Assembly (NCBI RefSeq): GCF_002865645.1
Contig: NW_020194562.1
Location: 992,001 to 1,056,000, forward strand
From: Hyaloscypha bicolor E
Taxonomy: Eukaryota; Ascomycota; Leotiomycetes; Helotiales; Hyaloscyphaceae
DNA: 64,000 nt
Reading direction: 5' to 3'
A model generated the notes under the pieces. The model had not been told where the DNA came from. It did no database searches and saw only the letters and a list, made by a program, of their open reading frames with translations. This document shows, one piece after another, positions 21,896 to 33,800 of this stretch. A program made the position numbers and the translations under genes. Position 1 is the stretch's first letter. Each line of letters opens with the position of its first letter.

Positions 21896-23743
21896 TTAAG
21901 ATTCGGAATCTGTACCGCTATCGCCCCCCTCTTTGCATATCTTTCTCGCCCTCTCAGAAGTACAACAACACGGAGTTGCTTTGCAATTAATATCCATCCA
22001 GATGCGCGGGGAGTCCTTCGTCTTTTCCCACAGGAAGCTTGCCACTTGGTCGTACTGTCCACCCTTTCTAATCCCATAAACCGCAAAGTGGAGAGCGGCC
22101 CATTTTTTACCTTCGTATGTTGCAACCTTTTTAACGCTAGCTTTCTTGCACACTAGATACTCGACCACATCCAGCGATCCGAATTGAGCAGCGAGATGGA
22201 GTGCCGTACGATCCGTATTGTCGCACATGTTCACGAGCTTCTCCTTCTTTTTCGTCGAGCTATTGCTGGTACTTTCATCGGCTAGCACTAGCATTTTAAC
22301 TGCGTCTAGGTTCCCTCTCGACGCCGCATAGTGAAGAGGCGTTCGGCCAGAATGGTCTTGAGCCCTGACACCCTCCTTGTATCTCTGGACCAGTTGACTG
22401 ATAATTATCTTATTCCCGTGACTTGCCGCACAGTGTAGAGGCAAAAGACGGTCGGAGTCTTCAAGCTTGGCGTTTGCTGGATTCGCTGAGGGACTGTGAT
22501 TCAGGAGACAGCTGATAACATCCTTCTGGCCGTCCCCAGCTGCGCAGTGGAGTGAGGTCTGTCCGCTGTAGTCCTGGAGGTTTACATTGAAGCCTTGCTC
22601 CAACAGATATTTCACGACATCCACATGGCCGAGAGTCGAGGCCAGGTGAATTGCTCCTTTGATCTCCTTTAGCTGCCGAATTTCGGAAAGAGCTTTCACG
22701 TCACCCTTTCTGCAGTACTCTAGTAGTTTCCCTTCTGGCGTATCAGGAAACTTTCTGCAATCGCAAGGCGATTCCGGCCAGTTCGGCCGCTTTTCAGAGA
22801 GACTTTTGACCAATTTCGCTGTATTGGGGCGTTTATTTGGGTCGTCGTCGAGCATGTCCTGAAAGACAGGGAGAATGGCGGCTATCACCGACCACTTTTT
22901 TGCATGAGAATCTTGCCACGCTCTAATCAGGTCGTGTACCTGATCTAAGTTCTTGGCGTAGGATGCTTCCTGCCCTCCGGTCCTAAGTTTCTGGTGAAGT
23001 TTGTTCTTTGCCTCGCCAGAATAGTAGGCGGCCAGCATCTCCACAAAAACTGTCGCCAAGGAGAATACATCTGCTGATCGACCGCGAGAGCCTCCATCTT
23101 CTACTTCCGGGGCGCAGAACTGGGCAGTCCTTCCCTTCTCAGCAAAGGGTTTTGTTGTTGAGAGTGTCTTTATCAGGGCCATTCTTGATATTCCAAAGTC
23201 GGCAAAGTATGGAAAGTACGGCTTCTTGTTGTCGAAGAGGATGTTTTGCGGTTTGATGTCTCGATGGCGGATTCCAATCGCATGGAGATAGTCTAAGGCC
23301 CCCGCCAGACATTCCATCGCCTGATACATCTTCTCCGGTTTCCACGTCGAGAAGCTTTCGGGGAAAGTTTTGCCCCGCATCATGACGATAGCTGCATACT
23401 TTTGGTCTGAGAGGCCGTCAAAGATGTAGGCATACAGTATCTTGATGACGTGGGGGTGCTGCGCATGGCGTAGAATTCGGAGCTCAGCCAAGAATCCTTT
23501 CTTTTTTTCCTCGTAGCTTCTTGGATCGTCGTGAGAAGGCGCGAGTCGGATGCCTTTCCGCGCAATAGGATGGTTGCTCGCAGCCTCGAGCCATCCTTTC
23601 GGGTCCTCGAGTAGACTTTTTTTGATTGTGGGGAAATCAACGAAAGTCTCGTGTGGCGACGTCCATTCCACGGTGAAGGGTGAAGTGTCAGGCCCATAAA
23701 TAGGAGGGTTCTCAAAAAAATCTTCGATCGGGACGCCGTCCAT
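21896..23743 (-). CDS. Protein kinase fused to ankyrin repeats
   Basis: ATG 23743 (MDGVPIEDFFENPP) is the first in-frame ATG. The open frame extends upstream but lacks another. The protein is 615 residues with no introns. A complete kinase domain occupies about residues 40-330: RKGIRLAP around the ATP lysine, HRDIKPQN with catalytic Asp, ADFGIS (DFG), FCAPEV (APE) and ADVFSLATVFVEM. Residues about 345-570 hold five or more ankyrin repeats (GAIHLASTLGHVDVVKYLL, GQTSLHCAAGDGQKDVI, GRTPLHYAASRGNLDAVK, RTALHLAAQFGSLDVVEYL). All catalytic residues are present, so it is probably active. Ankyrin repeats are typical recognition modules in fungal NLR-like and kinase receptors. It is co-oriented with the kinase-TPR gene 30 bp downstream, an unusually tight spacing for a fungal genome, and divergent from the HeLo-like gene. 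Confidence 0.9.
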   Translation of the reverse strand: MDGVPIEDFFENPPIYGPDTSPFTVEWTSPHETFVDFPTIKKSLLEDPKGWLEAASNHPIARKGIRLAPSHDDPRSYEEKKKGFLAELRILRHAQHPHVIKILYAYIFDGLSDQKYAAIVMMRGKTFPESFSTWKPEKMYQAMECLAGALDYLHAIGIRHRDIKPQNILFDNKKPYFPYFADFGISRMALIKTLSTTKPFAEKGRTAQFCAPEVEDGGSRGRSADVFSLATVFVEMLAAYYSGEAKNKLHQKLRTGGQEASYAKNLDQVHDLIRAWQDSHAKKWSVIAAILPVFQDMLDDDPNKRPNTAKLVKSLSEKRPNWPESPCDCRKFPDTPEGKLLEYCRKGDVKALSEIRQLKEIKGAIHLASTLGHVDVVKYLLEQGFNVNLQDYSGQTSLHCAAGDGQKDVISCLLNHSPSANPANAKLEDSDRLLPLHCAASHGNKIIISQLVQRYKEGVRAQDHSGRTPLHYAASRGNLDAVKMLVLADESTSNSSTKKKEKLVNMCDNTDRTALHLAAQFGSLDVVEYLVCKKASVKKVATYEGKKWAALHFAVYGIRKGGQYDQVASFLWEKTKDSPRIWMDINCKATPCCCTSERARKICKEGGDSGTDSES

Positions 23744-24325
23744 TATATGTGATGCGGTATGGCTGATGTTTTCTGTGGAGCAGGTCGGCGGTTCAAGAGC
23801 CACTTGGGCTATGAGGATGAGAGCGGTGGCTACCACGAAGTCTAAGACGGCTTTGGGAGAAGGATCGTGCGAACACAATATAAGCCGTTTCCGAGGCCTA
23901 ATAAAGAACGAGACGTGACCTCGGGGCCTTACTATGCTGGTTACGGCTGCCTACAAGCACCTATCCTCACCATCCAATCATAGACAGCCTCCCCGACCTT
24001 ACCTTTCTATCACATTCCAGAACTTTCAAAATCCATGTCCCTGCAGGTAAGCGCGTTGTGTCTGCCTTACTGAGTGGTGGGGAAAACAAGATGGTGTCCG
24101 GACTGGACAACGGCTCCTCGGGGTAGGGCAGTCGAGCCCATTCATGTCCAAAGCCCTCTCACGGCCCAACCTGATGTCTAGGTGTGTTAGGAATCTATAT
24201 CTCCAACATTGCAGCTTCCGCTCCGCTACCTCCTCGTCAACTGGGTACACTAGCAGCACATGAGTCGCCAGGCTGCCGAAATCGAACCCAGCAACCCCAA
24301 AACCCCAACACATTGACTAGGGCAC
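23744..24325. promoter_or_regulatory. Divergent promoter region between kinase-ankyrin and HeLo-like genes
   Basis: A 582-bp gap lies between two divergently transcribed genes, which could be co-regulated from it. No specific operator is recognisable. Short pyrimidine tracts lie near both starts. Confidence 0.4.
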
Positions 24326-25843
24326 ATGAGCTCAGGTCTTTACGCCATGGATATCGGAACTGCCATCGCAACAGGGACTCTGGTCTACCAGTTCATTAGC
24401 GCCTGCGCCGAGTTTTCGTCCAAGGCTGGCGCTCTCGCAATGGGCATCTCCATGGACATGAGGGGTCTCCAAAACGTCCAGGAATACTTCGACAACCGGA
24501 GGCAGCAGCAACAGAACCACATACTGTCCAACGATGACGAGCAGCTGCTTCAGGAGATATCAAGACATCTCAAGGGCTTGATGGACAAAGCGCCCCGGAG
24601 CCTCAAGGCACTTCGAAGCACAGGCGTCAGCAGAGCCGCCCTCGCCTTGACTTGGTTTATCAGGCGGTCCGAATTTTTACAACTACATAACGATCTTCGT
24701 GACATGTTGGATAGGCTAGACGTGAAAGTCATTCGTCTCCCGCCCGAGGTCCGCACCGCCATTCGGCTCGACATCCCACCTGAAGGACCGGGCCGAGTAC
24801 CAGCCCCAGCTATCATCCGAAGCAACGAGGGCCTCCGGCGTTTTGTCCAACTCGAGCCAGATGACAAAAAGAAACTAGGCCTGGGAATGCGGCTGAAAGA
24901 TGCCAGCCAGCTAGATCTACTTCTCGCCGATTCACCCGACCTCCGCAGTTTCCCTGTGAGCTTCAAAGACAGACAGCTCATTTTCGCCGCCCGCAGTGTA
25001 TCGGAGAACGTTGCCTCAGAGACGTCCGCTTTCAACAAGCTCGAAACGGATGTTGGCATCCTCGCTGCAGCGCTCAACTACCTTGATCCTGCGGCCGACA
25101 TCCGGCTGCTCAAGGTAGAATTCTACCACTACCACGCCGAGAGCCGCCAATTCCTCTTTGCCCATTATGCCCCGTACCGCACCGACCTTGTCACGACGCT
25201 GAAGGAGCGTATCAGGACCGATCCCTTCCCCGAGGTCCAAGTACCTCTGAACCAGCGACTCAAACTTGCGTACAAGCTAGCCGAGGCCGTCTTCTTCCTC
25301 CATGCTGCCGACTACGTGCACAAGAACATCACCCCGTCGAGCGTTGTGTCATTCCGCAAGTGGGAGGAAGAGGAACCGGACGAGCCGAGCACTGATCTCG
25401 AGGACGCTTACCTCATGGGCTACGACTTGATCCGCGCGATCGAGGCGCGGACCAGGAAGGAAGGTGCTATCAAGAGGGACGGGGACGAGCGGTCCATCTG
25501 GGAATTTGACCTCTATCAGCACCCGAAACGGCAGCTGGGAAAGGACAGCAAGAAATACGCCAAGGAGTTTGACGTGTACAGCCTGGGCGTTGTTCTACTC
25601 GAGATAGGAATGTGGCAACCCCTGGAGTCTGTGGCACTGCGGTTGGACCAAGGAGACCCCAAAAGCTGGGCCGGTTACCTTGTTGACATTGCTACAGAGC
25701 AGCTGAAGCCGGTTGTGGGAGAAAGGTACTGCAAGTTGGTTTCCTGGTGTCTCAAGCTTGACAGCAATGATGGGATGAAAGAGACTGATTTCGTTGCTAA
25801 TCTGCTGGATCCGCTGGAGGATATGGTCAACGCGCTATCTTAG
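24326..25843 (+). CDS. HeLo-like helical domain plus pseudokinase
   Basis: A single exon of 505 residues. Residues 1-150 form an all-helical N-terminus with a weakly hydrophobic first helix (MDIGTAIATGTLVYQFISACAEF), the layout of HeLo/HeLo-like domains in fungal incompatibility proteins. From about 215 a kinase fold follows but is degenerate. The catalytic loop reads HKNITPSSV (residues 332-340), lacking the HRD Asp and Asn. The DFG position reads LMGYDLIR (363-370), and no glycine loop is visible. The C-lobe motif FDVYSLGVVLLEIG is kept. It is therefore likely a pseudokinase serving as a regulatory or docking module. In animals and plants MLKL joins a HeLo-like four-helix bundle to a pseudokinase as a cell-death effector. 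The same combination next to two active-looking kinases suggests a similar switch. The domain name is inferred from appearance only. Confidence 0.75.
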   Translation: MSSGLYAMDIGTAIATGTLVYQFISACAEFSSKAGALAMGISMDMRGLQNVQEYFDNRRQQQQNHILSNDDEQLLQEISRHLKGLMDKAPRSLKALRSTGVSRAALALTWFIRRSEFLQLHNDLRDMLDRLDVKVIRLPPEVRTAIRLDIPPEGPGRVPAPAIIRSNEGLRRFVQLEPDDKKKLGLGMRLKDASQLDLLLADSPDLRSFPVSFKDRQLIFAARSVSENVASETSAFNKLETDVGILAAALNYLDPAADIRLLKVEFYHYHAESRQFLFAHYAPYRTDLVTTLKERIRTDPFPEVQVPLNQRLKLAYKLAEAVFFLHAADYVHKNITPSSVVSFRKWEEEEPDEPSTDLEDAYLMGYDLIRAIEARTRKEGAIKRDGDERSIWEFDLYQHPKRQLGKDSKKYAKEFDVYSLGVVLLEIGMWQPLESVALRLDQGDPKSWAGYLVDIATEQLKPVVGERYCKLVSWCLKLDSNDGMKETDFVANLLDPLEDMVNALS

Positions 25844-27112
25844 CACTGTGGTAAAATAACCGGTTCCGTTATTTGCTGCGTTGGGAAATTAAGTGATTAT
25901 GAAATAGAGATTGAGTTGACGATAGTTAATTCCAGCTCAAAGCCACTTATATATATCGCAGTAAGAGAGCTGGTCGGTTTGAACATGTTCAAAATAAAAT
26001 ATCACTTATGATCTAATTGTTGAGTGTTTTCCATATATAATGACTCTGGTAGCTCGCTTAACATAGAACTAAGATGGCTATCTTGGGGTCACCTCTCTAC
26101 AACGATCATTCACAAGGCAATACAGTCCATGTGCGTATCATTTGTGACAATTTAAAGTAGGTAAGTATGGCCATTCCGCTCATCTTCGCATCTGTATTTC
26201 CCGTACTCTTCTACGCCGCGGACGATAATTTCGCACAAGTAACCCTACTTCACCCCAATGAGTATCGTAATGTCATCCGCACAGAGTTCCATCGTCTCCC
26301 ACTCGAGCTCAACATCGTCCAATACGACTAGTGACACTGTCACTCTCAAAGACGTTTCTCCCTCGATCGGAAAGGCTACGACTGACTCACCTCTCGTGCG
26401 TATAATCCTCGAGTCTTATGGCAGGGAGATACTCGAGTCTACAAGCGACCAGTTTTCTTGATCTCGTCGTCGGGGTGTGACTCCAAATAATTAGCGCAAG
26501 AGAACTAGTGAAGCTACTTGCTAAGGCGAAAAGGCTTGGGTATCGAGAGACAGATATCATGGACGACGAAGACGGTATCCGTAACGTCCAGGAAGCGAAT
26601 GCAGGTTTACCGTCAAAGCCCAACGGAATCGAAACCCCGAAACGACGGGCTATGATTGCCGGCCAGCGTCTCCCTCCCTCCACAGCTTCGACTCAACCAC
26701 CTCCCCTCGAAGAGGTTCGAGCCCAAAATTGTACGAACACAGCTCCTGTCCGGCGAGACGAGTCTCTCTCGACGCACAACTCAATGCTCCCAGTATGCAA
26801 AGGGCTGCTCTTTCCGAGAAAGCAGGTGGCCACAGCATTCAGGGCATACAGGTTGTTATGGGTATACAAGATGGGGTGCCAACAGCTGCTAGGACTGCTG
26901 GGAAACAAGGAGAAAGGGAGTGCTCAAAGACTGGATCGGAAGCGTGGGTCGCAACTCATGTTGGGAGGTCTAGCAGTGCCTTGAAGAGAACGCGGCCACA
27001 GGACGTGAGAGGTGGAGTGCAGAGCCGACGCCCTAGAAAGCTGGTTCGAACATCGGCTGGAAAGTCATCTCCGCCGATTTCTGGCCATTGTCTCGAGGTA
27101 GTCATCATATCC
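25844..27112. other. Unassigned stretch with short frames
   Basis: Several overlapping frames exist (26258-26461, 26508-26984, 26729-27133), including a Ser/Thr-rich start MSSAQSSIVSHSSSTSSN and a basic segment ending GIETPKRRAMI. None joins into a recognisable protein. The stretch borders the hAT relic and may be transposon-derived. 27113-27180 has ATCGATA-type repeats typical of transposon subterminal regions. Confidence 0.35.
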
Positions 27113-27189
27113 AGCGTCGATTTCGATACCTGAGGTATCGATAAGGTATCGCTAGTATCGATTATTCCTAAAAGGGACTAGTCTATCTA

Positions 27190-27489
27190 TCATTCGTCCT
27201 CGCTCTCAAGAAATTTATCTAAGATCCCACTCTTTTTCCAATGCTTTAAGCACTCGATTATCTCGATCGTCTCAGGACTAAGCTGGCCCCTCTCCCACGA
27301 TATTATACGGCGAGCTCCAGAGAATACACGCTCTGGTTCATCGCTCATAGCCGGGATTGAGAGGATACCGATAGCCATATGCGAGAGCCGCGGGTACCGC
27401 TGCCTCCGGGTATCATTACACCACCAGGTAAGGGCTAATACTATTATAGCTCTTATATAGTTATTAATTCTATTACTATTTATATAAGG
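27190..27489 (-). pseudogene. hAT transposase, C-terminal dimerisation domain only
   Basis: The minus strand encodes RQRYPRLSHMAIGILSIPAM followed by SDEPERVFSGARRIISWERG and LSPETIEIIECLKHWKKSG, then a stop at 27190. This is the conserved hAT C-terminal dimerisation region (LSIPAMSxEPERVFSxA). The rest of the gene should lie to the right but dissolves into RIP-degraded AT-rich DNA at about 27480. It is inactive. The two hAT-type MITEs in this window could have been mobilised by such an enzyme, although no end-sequence link is visible here. Confidence 0.8.
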
Positions 27490-30400
27490 CTATTTTAGGG
27501 ATATTTAAAGAACTTCTTATATTAAATCTTAGCTACTTTTAGATATAATACAATTCTTATAATTAGTTCTTATTATTATATAAATTAGATCTAAACTTTT
27601 TTTTTACTAGTTTTATATTAGTATTTAGATATAAATAGCTATTACTTTAATTTAAGCTAAGAGTAAGCCTATCTAAATACGGTCTAATTATAGCCTAAAT
27701 AGCTTAAGTAAAAGCTAACTAAGCCAGAATATATATTTAAAAGCTCTTTTAATACTATTAAGGAGCTAATTTAGCTTTCTTAAAGTTAGATAAATACTTT
27801 TTAAATTATATATTTTTATTTTCTAACTTAAATATAATTTCTATTTTAGTTTTCTTAAAACAAGAATTCTTTTAGAACTATTTCTATTCTTATACTAACT
27901 ATTATAAATATAATTAATTAGTAAACCGAGTCTTATTATTTTAAAACATTTCTTTAATATTTATAAATAAGAGACTTTATAATATAGATTTCTAAAATAC
28001 CTAATTTTATGTTATTTTTTTTAACTAAACTATTATATTAATATATAAATAATTAATTAAGATTAGCTATTATTATAATAGAGAAATAATTCGGATTTTT
28101 GAACTAAAGTAATATAATATTTAATTATTATTATAATAGAGAATTAGTAATACTATTTTAGAAATTATAGTTTTAAACTTTAAATAACTATTTATAATTT
28201 TATTATAATAGAATTAGAATTTATATCTCTGAGTTATAAGTAGATTTATTAAAATAATAAATATAAATAAAAATATTAGAAGCTAAAATAGACTTTAGAA
28301 ATAATTATAGAATAATAATTTCGAAATATTTATTACTTATAAAATATAGTATTTAAAATACTATAATAGCTATTATTAGTAAAAGCTATTAATGTATTAT
28401 TATATAGAATAAGAATAGTTTATAGTATTTTAAAAAGTAAGGTTTATATTAACGAGCCTAATAATATAGATTTATATATTTAGGGCATTTTTCAGGCATT
28501 TTCTAGGCCTCGAAAATTTGCTTATAGGCTTTAGAAAACTAAACTCTCTTTTAATACTTAATAGTTATAAGATAATAAAGAATAATTATAATTCTATATT
28601 TAGAACTAGAGAACCGAAGTTAGTAAAGTATAATTTAATTAATTAATTTTTAAAGATTTAAAGATTTGAAATTTTTATTTATTAATTAAATACCCTAAGT
28701 ATATAGACTTATATTATTAGGCTTATAACTTAATTATTTTAAAAAAATAAATAAAGAAAAGTACTATTCTTATAATTAAATACTCGCCTTAATTATATAA
28801 AAGCACGTGAGATTTCAATATTTGAGTTTCTTATTTAATAATATATATAATATAATTAGTATATCTTTTTAAATATAAAGTAATAAGAATAAAGTAATTA
28901 TAAAAAATAGAAATTTAAATAACTTAAATAATTAAATTCGAGAAGTATTATTTTATATTAATAAAAAAGTATTTAATAAAGTATTCTTAACCTTAATAAT
29001 AGAAAAGTTTATAATAATATATAGAATTAGAAAATACTAAATTAAAACTCTTTTTAATATTATATATTAAACTTCTTAATATAAATAACTTTTAAACTAA
29101 TATATTAACTAGTATTATTATTATAAATTTTATAATACTAATATTACGAGTAAAATAATAAGTTTAAGAAAAGAAAGAATATAGTTATAAGTTATATTAA
29201 AATTAGTTCTTTTATAAAATTCAAAAAGAATATTTAGAATTCTATTTTAATAATTACTTTTAAAAAAGTTATATAATTTAAATATAAGTTTTATTTTTCT
29301 TTTTAAATAAAAACTTCTTTATATATAAAAAGGGCTTTTAAATTAGTAATTTCTTATATATAAATAATTTTCACTTTATAAGCTAAAACTATTTTAAATT
29401 ATATTAGCTTATAATCGAATATTAATTTATAAAATACTTAAATATTATATAAAATTAGATATAAGATTATTTCTAAACTAAAAAATTATTTTAATTAGAA
29501 TTTCTAATACTTATTTAATTATAATCTAATTTTATAAGAATAGTAATATATTACTTTAATTATATTTAGTATAGGAAAAGAATAAAGTAATAAACTCTAT
29601 TTATATTCTATTTAAATATATTTCCTATTACTTATTCTTTATTTAATACTTTATTTAACTATTCTAAATTATTCTAAAATAATTAAATAATATATATATA
29701 AGCTATAAGCTAGCCTAATATAGTAAGTCTCTAGAGTAGCCCGGAACTAGTACTAGTATATTATCTAATTAAGTAGTAATAAAGCTTAGGCTTTTCTAAT
29801 TACTAAATAAAGACTTTTTTCCTAAACTACTTCTATTATATTTAAATTATATAATAGACTTAATAAAAGTACTTTTAAAATAATATCTTACTAAGCTTAT
29901 ATAATATTATTTATCTATTAATAATTAAATAAATATTAATTAAATAAATATTAATTAAATAAATATTAATTAAATAAATATTAATTAACTAGATTTATAT
30001 AACCTATATATAATTACTTTTAAATAGCTTAAATAGCTTAAATAGTTTTTTCCTATACTAATTATATTAATAGTATTTATTTCTATATTTTATTTAATTA
30101 TAAGTAGTATTATTTAATAAAGATTTAATATAAAAAGAAATACTATATTCTATAATTAAAAGAATTTTTATTTATTTATAATCTTCTTTATTTATAAATA
30201 TTTAAAAAACTAAATATAATATATAGAAATAATATACTTATACTAGCTATAATATATAGAGTTAAATAAATAATTATAAATATATATAACTAAAGAGTTA
30301 TATTTATTATTATTTCTAATATTAATAATATAATTTTAGTAAATTTTAGTTAATAAAATAAAATAATTTTTTGTTTTTTAATAAGCTTAGATTTTTAAAT

Positions 30401-30501
30401 TAAACTTATTATTAAGATTATAATTATATTTTATAGAACTATATAATATAATTAGTTTATTCTAGCTAGCTTATAACTAGCTTAAAAATCCGATTTATTA
30501 A
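27490..30501. repeat. RIP-degraded AT-rich block, left part
   Basis: About 3 kb with very low GC, dense TA dinucleotides and stops in every frame. It probably contains the remainder of the hAT transposon and other elements, but nothing can be read with confidence. Confidence 0.75.
29922..29988. repeat. Four tandem copies of a 15-bp AT unit
   Basis: The unit TAATTAAATAAATAT is repeated four times without change (29922-29981) plus a partial fifth. The perfect identity means it expanded after RIP had finished with this block. Confidence 0.8.
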
Positions 30502-30815
30502 TATTAGTATAGCTATTTCTTTAGGAGTTATATATATAATTACAGGATATAGAATACGGGATATAAGTAATAAGATATAAGTAATGAAATATAAATAATA
30601 GGATATGAAATACGAGATATAATTATATAACCTTATATCCTATTAGTAATTCGACTAGTAGACTAGACTCTTTTAGGCTTAGTAGATTTAGGGATTATAT
30701 ATTAATATTATAATACTATAATTCCTACTTCTAAATAATAATAATTTTACTAATCTAATATAACTAGTATTTCTATACCTATATAATAGTATTATATATT
30801 ACTAGTAAACTAATA
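30502..30815 (+). repeat. 5' LTR of the RIP-mutated Copia element
   Basis: It begins TATTAGTATAGC, probably TG..CA termini turned to TA by RIP, and ends ACTAGTAAACTAATA. It aligns along its whole length with 36509-36826, with scattered transitions and a few indels. Confidence 0.85.
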
Positions 30816-33800
30816 CTAATTAATTTATATATATAGATTAGAGAAGATTTTAGATTAGTCCTAAAAGCATTTAGTAGCCTAAGACAAATCTAGTCTATTC
30901 TATATTAAAGGAAAGAACTATTTATTAACTTTATAAAAGTATTTAGTAGCCTATAAAAAAGATATCTAGCTCTTACTAATTAATAAGCGGTTAGCTATTT
31001 AATTATCTATCTATTTAACTTCTACTATTTTTTAAAACTAACTTCTTTTAGCCCTAAGACTACTTTTTTGGAAACTATCTTTTCTACTTATATAATACCC
31101 GTATCTATAGAACTCTTTCTCTAAAATATATATCCTATATATGTCTTTAAAGCTCTTTAACTACTATTTCGATTTTACTATTAAATCAAGTTTTTTGAGC
31201 TTTAGATTCTCCCGGAATTATAATATTTCACTTCCTAAATTTCTTATTATAAACGAAATATTTAAGGGCGAAATATTTATTTTAATACCCTATTAAGTAT
31301 CTGGTATCTAAACCAGATATCTAGATATCTTTACTACCGAATTCTTTCTATAAACTTACTATAAACTACTTTATCTTTAAACCCCTCCTATTATAAACTA
31401 TATATATATACTAGAGAAAACCTGAACTCGGTTTAGTATAGATACTAATAAAAGAAAGAAACTAATTAAGAAATAGGAAAATAGTATTAACCTAGTAACT
31501 ATAATAAAGACTAAACTTCAGGAATATATAATTACTAAAATATATTAATATATCTTATATAAGAAAAGTAATAATAATTTATAGGATCTATTTTAGGATA
31601 ACTTTAAAAACTTTAATATTATAGTATATAGTCTAATTAACTATATACTTATATAAAATCTTTAACCCTAACTTTAATATAATAGTATTTATATTAAATA
31701 GAACTATAGAAACCTTACTATTACGTAATTCTTTATTAATCTTACCTAAGAAAAGATAAAGAATATATGAAATAAAGCTAATATTATTAATAATAATCTA
31801 ATTAGAATAGATTTTCTTTAGGAATCTATTATATTAGTTTATCTTATTCTAGATAAAACTAGATATAAGGGAACTAGACGATTTTAGTCGAGAAATTAAG
31901 CTATTTTTATATTTTTTTAAATTAAGGCTATTTATTACTTTTACCTTTACTACTACTAGTATTACTACTAAACCCGAACTACTATTAATTAGTACCTACT
32001 ATTTCTACTAGGAAGCTTATTAGGGAAATAGTAAAGATATATTCTAAAGTATAGAAATATAACGGAACTAATAGTAATTTTAATTATAAACTTATTATTT
32101 TCCTTAATATTTACTAATATATAAAGCTTCTAGAAGAAGTACTAGTAAGAGCTTTTCCTACTATATTAAAAGAACTAGTATAAGATTATTTCTATAATAA
32201 CTAGCTCTCGAGCCATATATATAAAGAGGCCTATATAAATATTTATAGCTTCTTTAAAGGCCCCGGTTTCTATTATTAAAATTTAGATAAATAAAATACT
32301 ATTACTTTAGTAATTATAATAATAAAGAACTCTAAAAAGATAATATTTAAGCTTATCCAAATACTAATTAATAACCTATATAAATTATAGTATGGCCTTA
32401 TTCCTGTTTTATAAAATACTAAATTCCTATATAATAAGATTATTACCTCTTATTAAAGCTTACTAGTATACTAATATATAGTTTTAGACTCTTCTAATAA
32501 TCTTAGCTAGCTTATTAATAAGCTCTAATTATCTATTACTACTTATAAGAAAAAGTAATAAATTATTACTAAAACTTACTTTACTAATTAATAATACTAT
32601 TCTTAAAACTCTCTAAATTACTATTTATCTGGAAATTAATAATATAGACCTAATTATAACTTCGGAATCCGTAATAACTACTTTAAGCCTTATAATTATA
32701 ATAATTATATTCCAAAGTTATATTTTATATATAAGAGACCCGAATACTACTTATAGAAATATATACTAGAGGAATAAGAAACTAAGAAGACTTAATTTAA
32801 GAATAGAAATATTTACTAATTTAGATTCCGAAATACCCGTAATTTTAATAAATACTTTAGTAGTACTTATATATAGTACGTTACCGAATTCAAAGGAGAA
32901 GAGAATAACGAGAATAGTAAGAATAAACTAGTAAGTAATACTTTTAAAGCCTTACTAGTAGAAATAGATAAAGAAAAGAAATATTATTCTAATTCCTATT
33001 TTATTTCTATTAAGAGCTTCTTAGCTATTCCTATAGCCCCTACTTCTATTATCCCTATAACTAATACCCTTATAAATAACCTCACTTCCCTTTTCCTTAT
33101 ATATTAGATAATAGGCGAAAACTATATCTTGAAATCTATTAAATAAATAAAAAATATCTAGATATTTATAATTAATAATATATTAAGATATAATACTTAT
33201 TACTTTTATAAAGTTATAATTAATACCGGAGCCTCTAGATTCTTAACTACTAGTTCTAACTAATTCCAAGCTTTATAGTAAACTAATAGTAGTATCTAAT
33301 TTAATAAAACTACTAAAGGTTAAGTTAATATCTAGTTTAGTATTAGATCTATATTCTCTATTAGATCTATAATAGTAAGAATACTAATTAGGCAAGTATA
33401 ATTCTATATTATATCTATAAAGACTTTATTTTTACTTAGTTTGGCCAATATAAATAAGCTAGGAATTTACTTTAATAATCTTACTAATTATCTTATTACT
33501 TCTAATAAATGCTTTATATCTATAGTATAATATTTTAAATACTTTTTTTTACTTTGGAATACTACTTTATAAAGCTTTATTTCCGAATTCTTTACTTATA
33601 ATTTTTGCTTTCTTATAGAAATCAAATTATAATATCTATATTACCGTTTTAATTATTTATTTATTAGTAAGTTTCGAAAGGTACTAGAATAAGTAGGCTA
33701 TAATATTAATATAAGAGCCCTTAAATATCTTATAAAATACTACGAGTAATACTAGAAATTCGAATAATTACCGGGATAATTTAAGTTTAACCTAAGAAAT

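Noticed and set aside
26508..27133. Plus-strand frames between the HeLo-like gene and the hAT relic
   Set aside because: They overlap in different frames, have no domain and cannot be joined by plausible introns.
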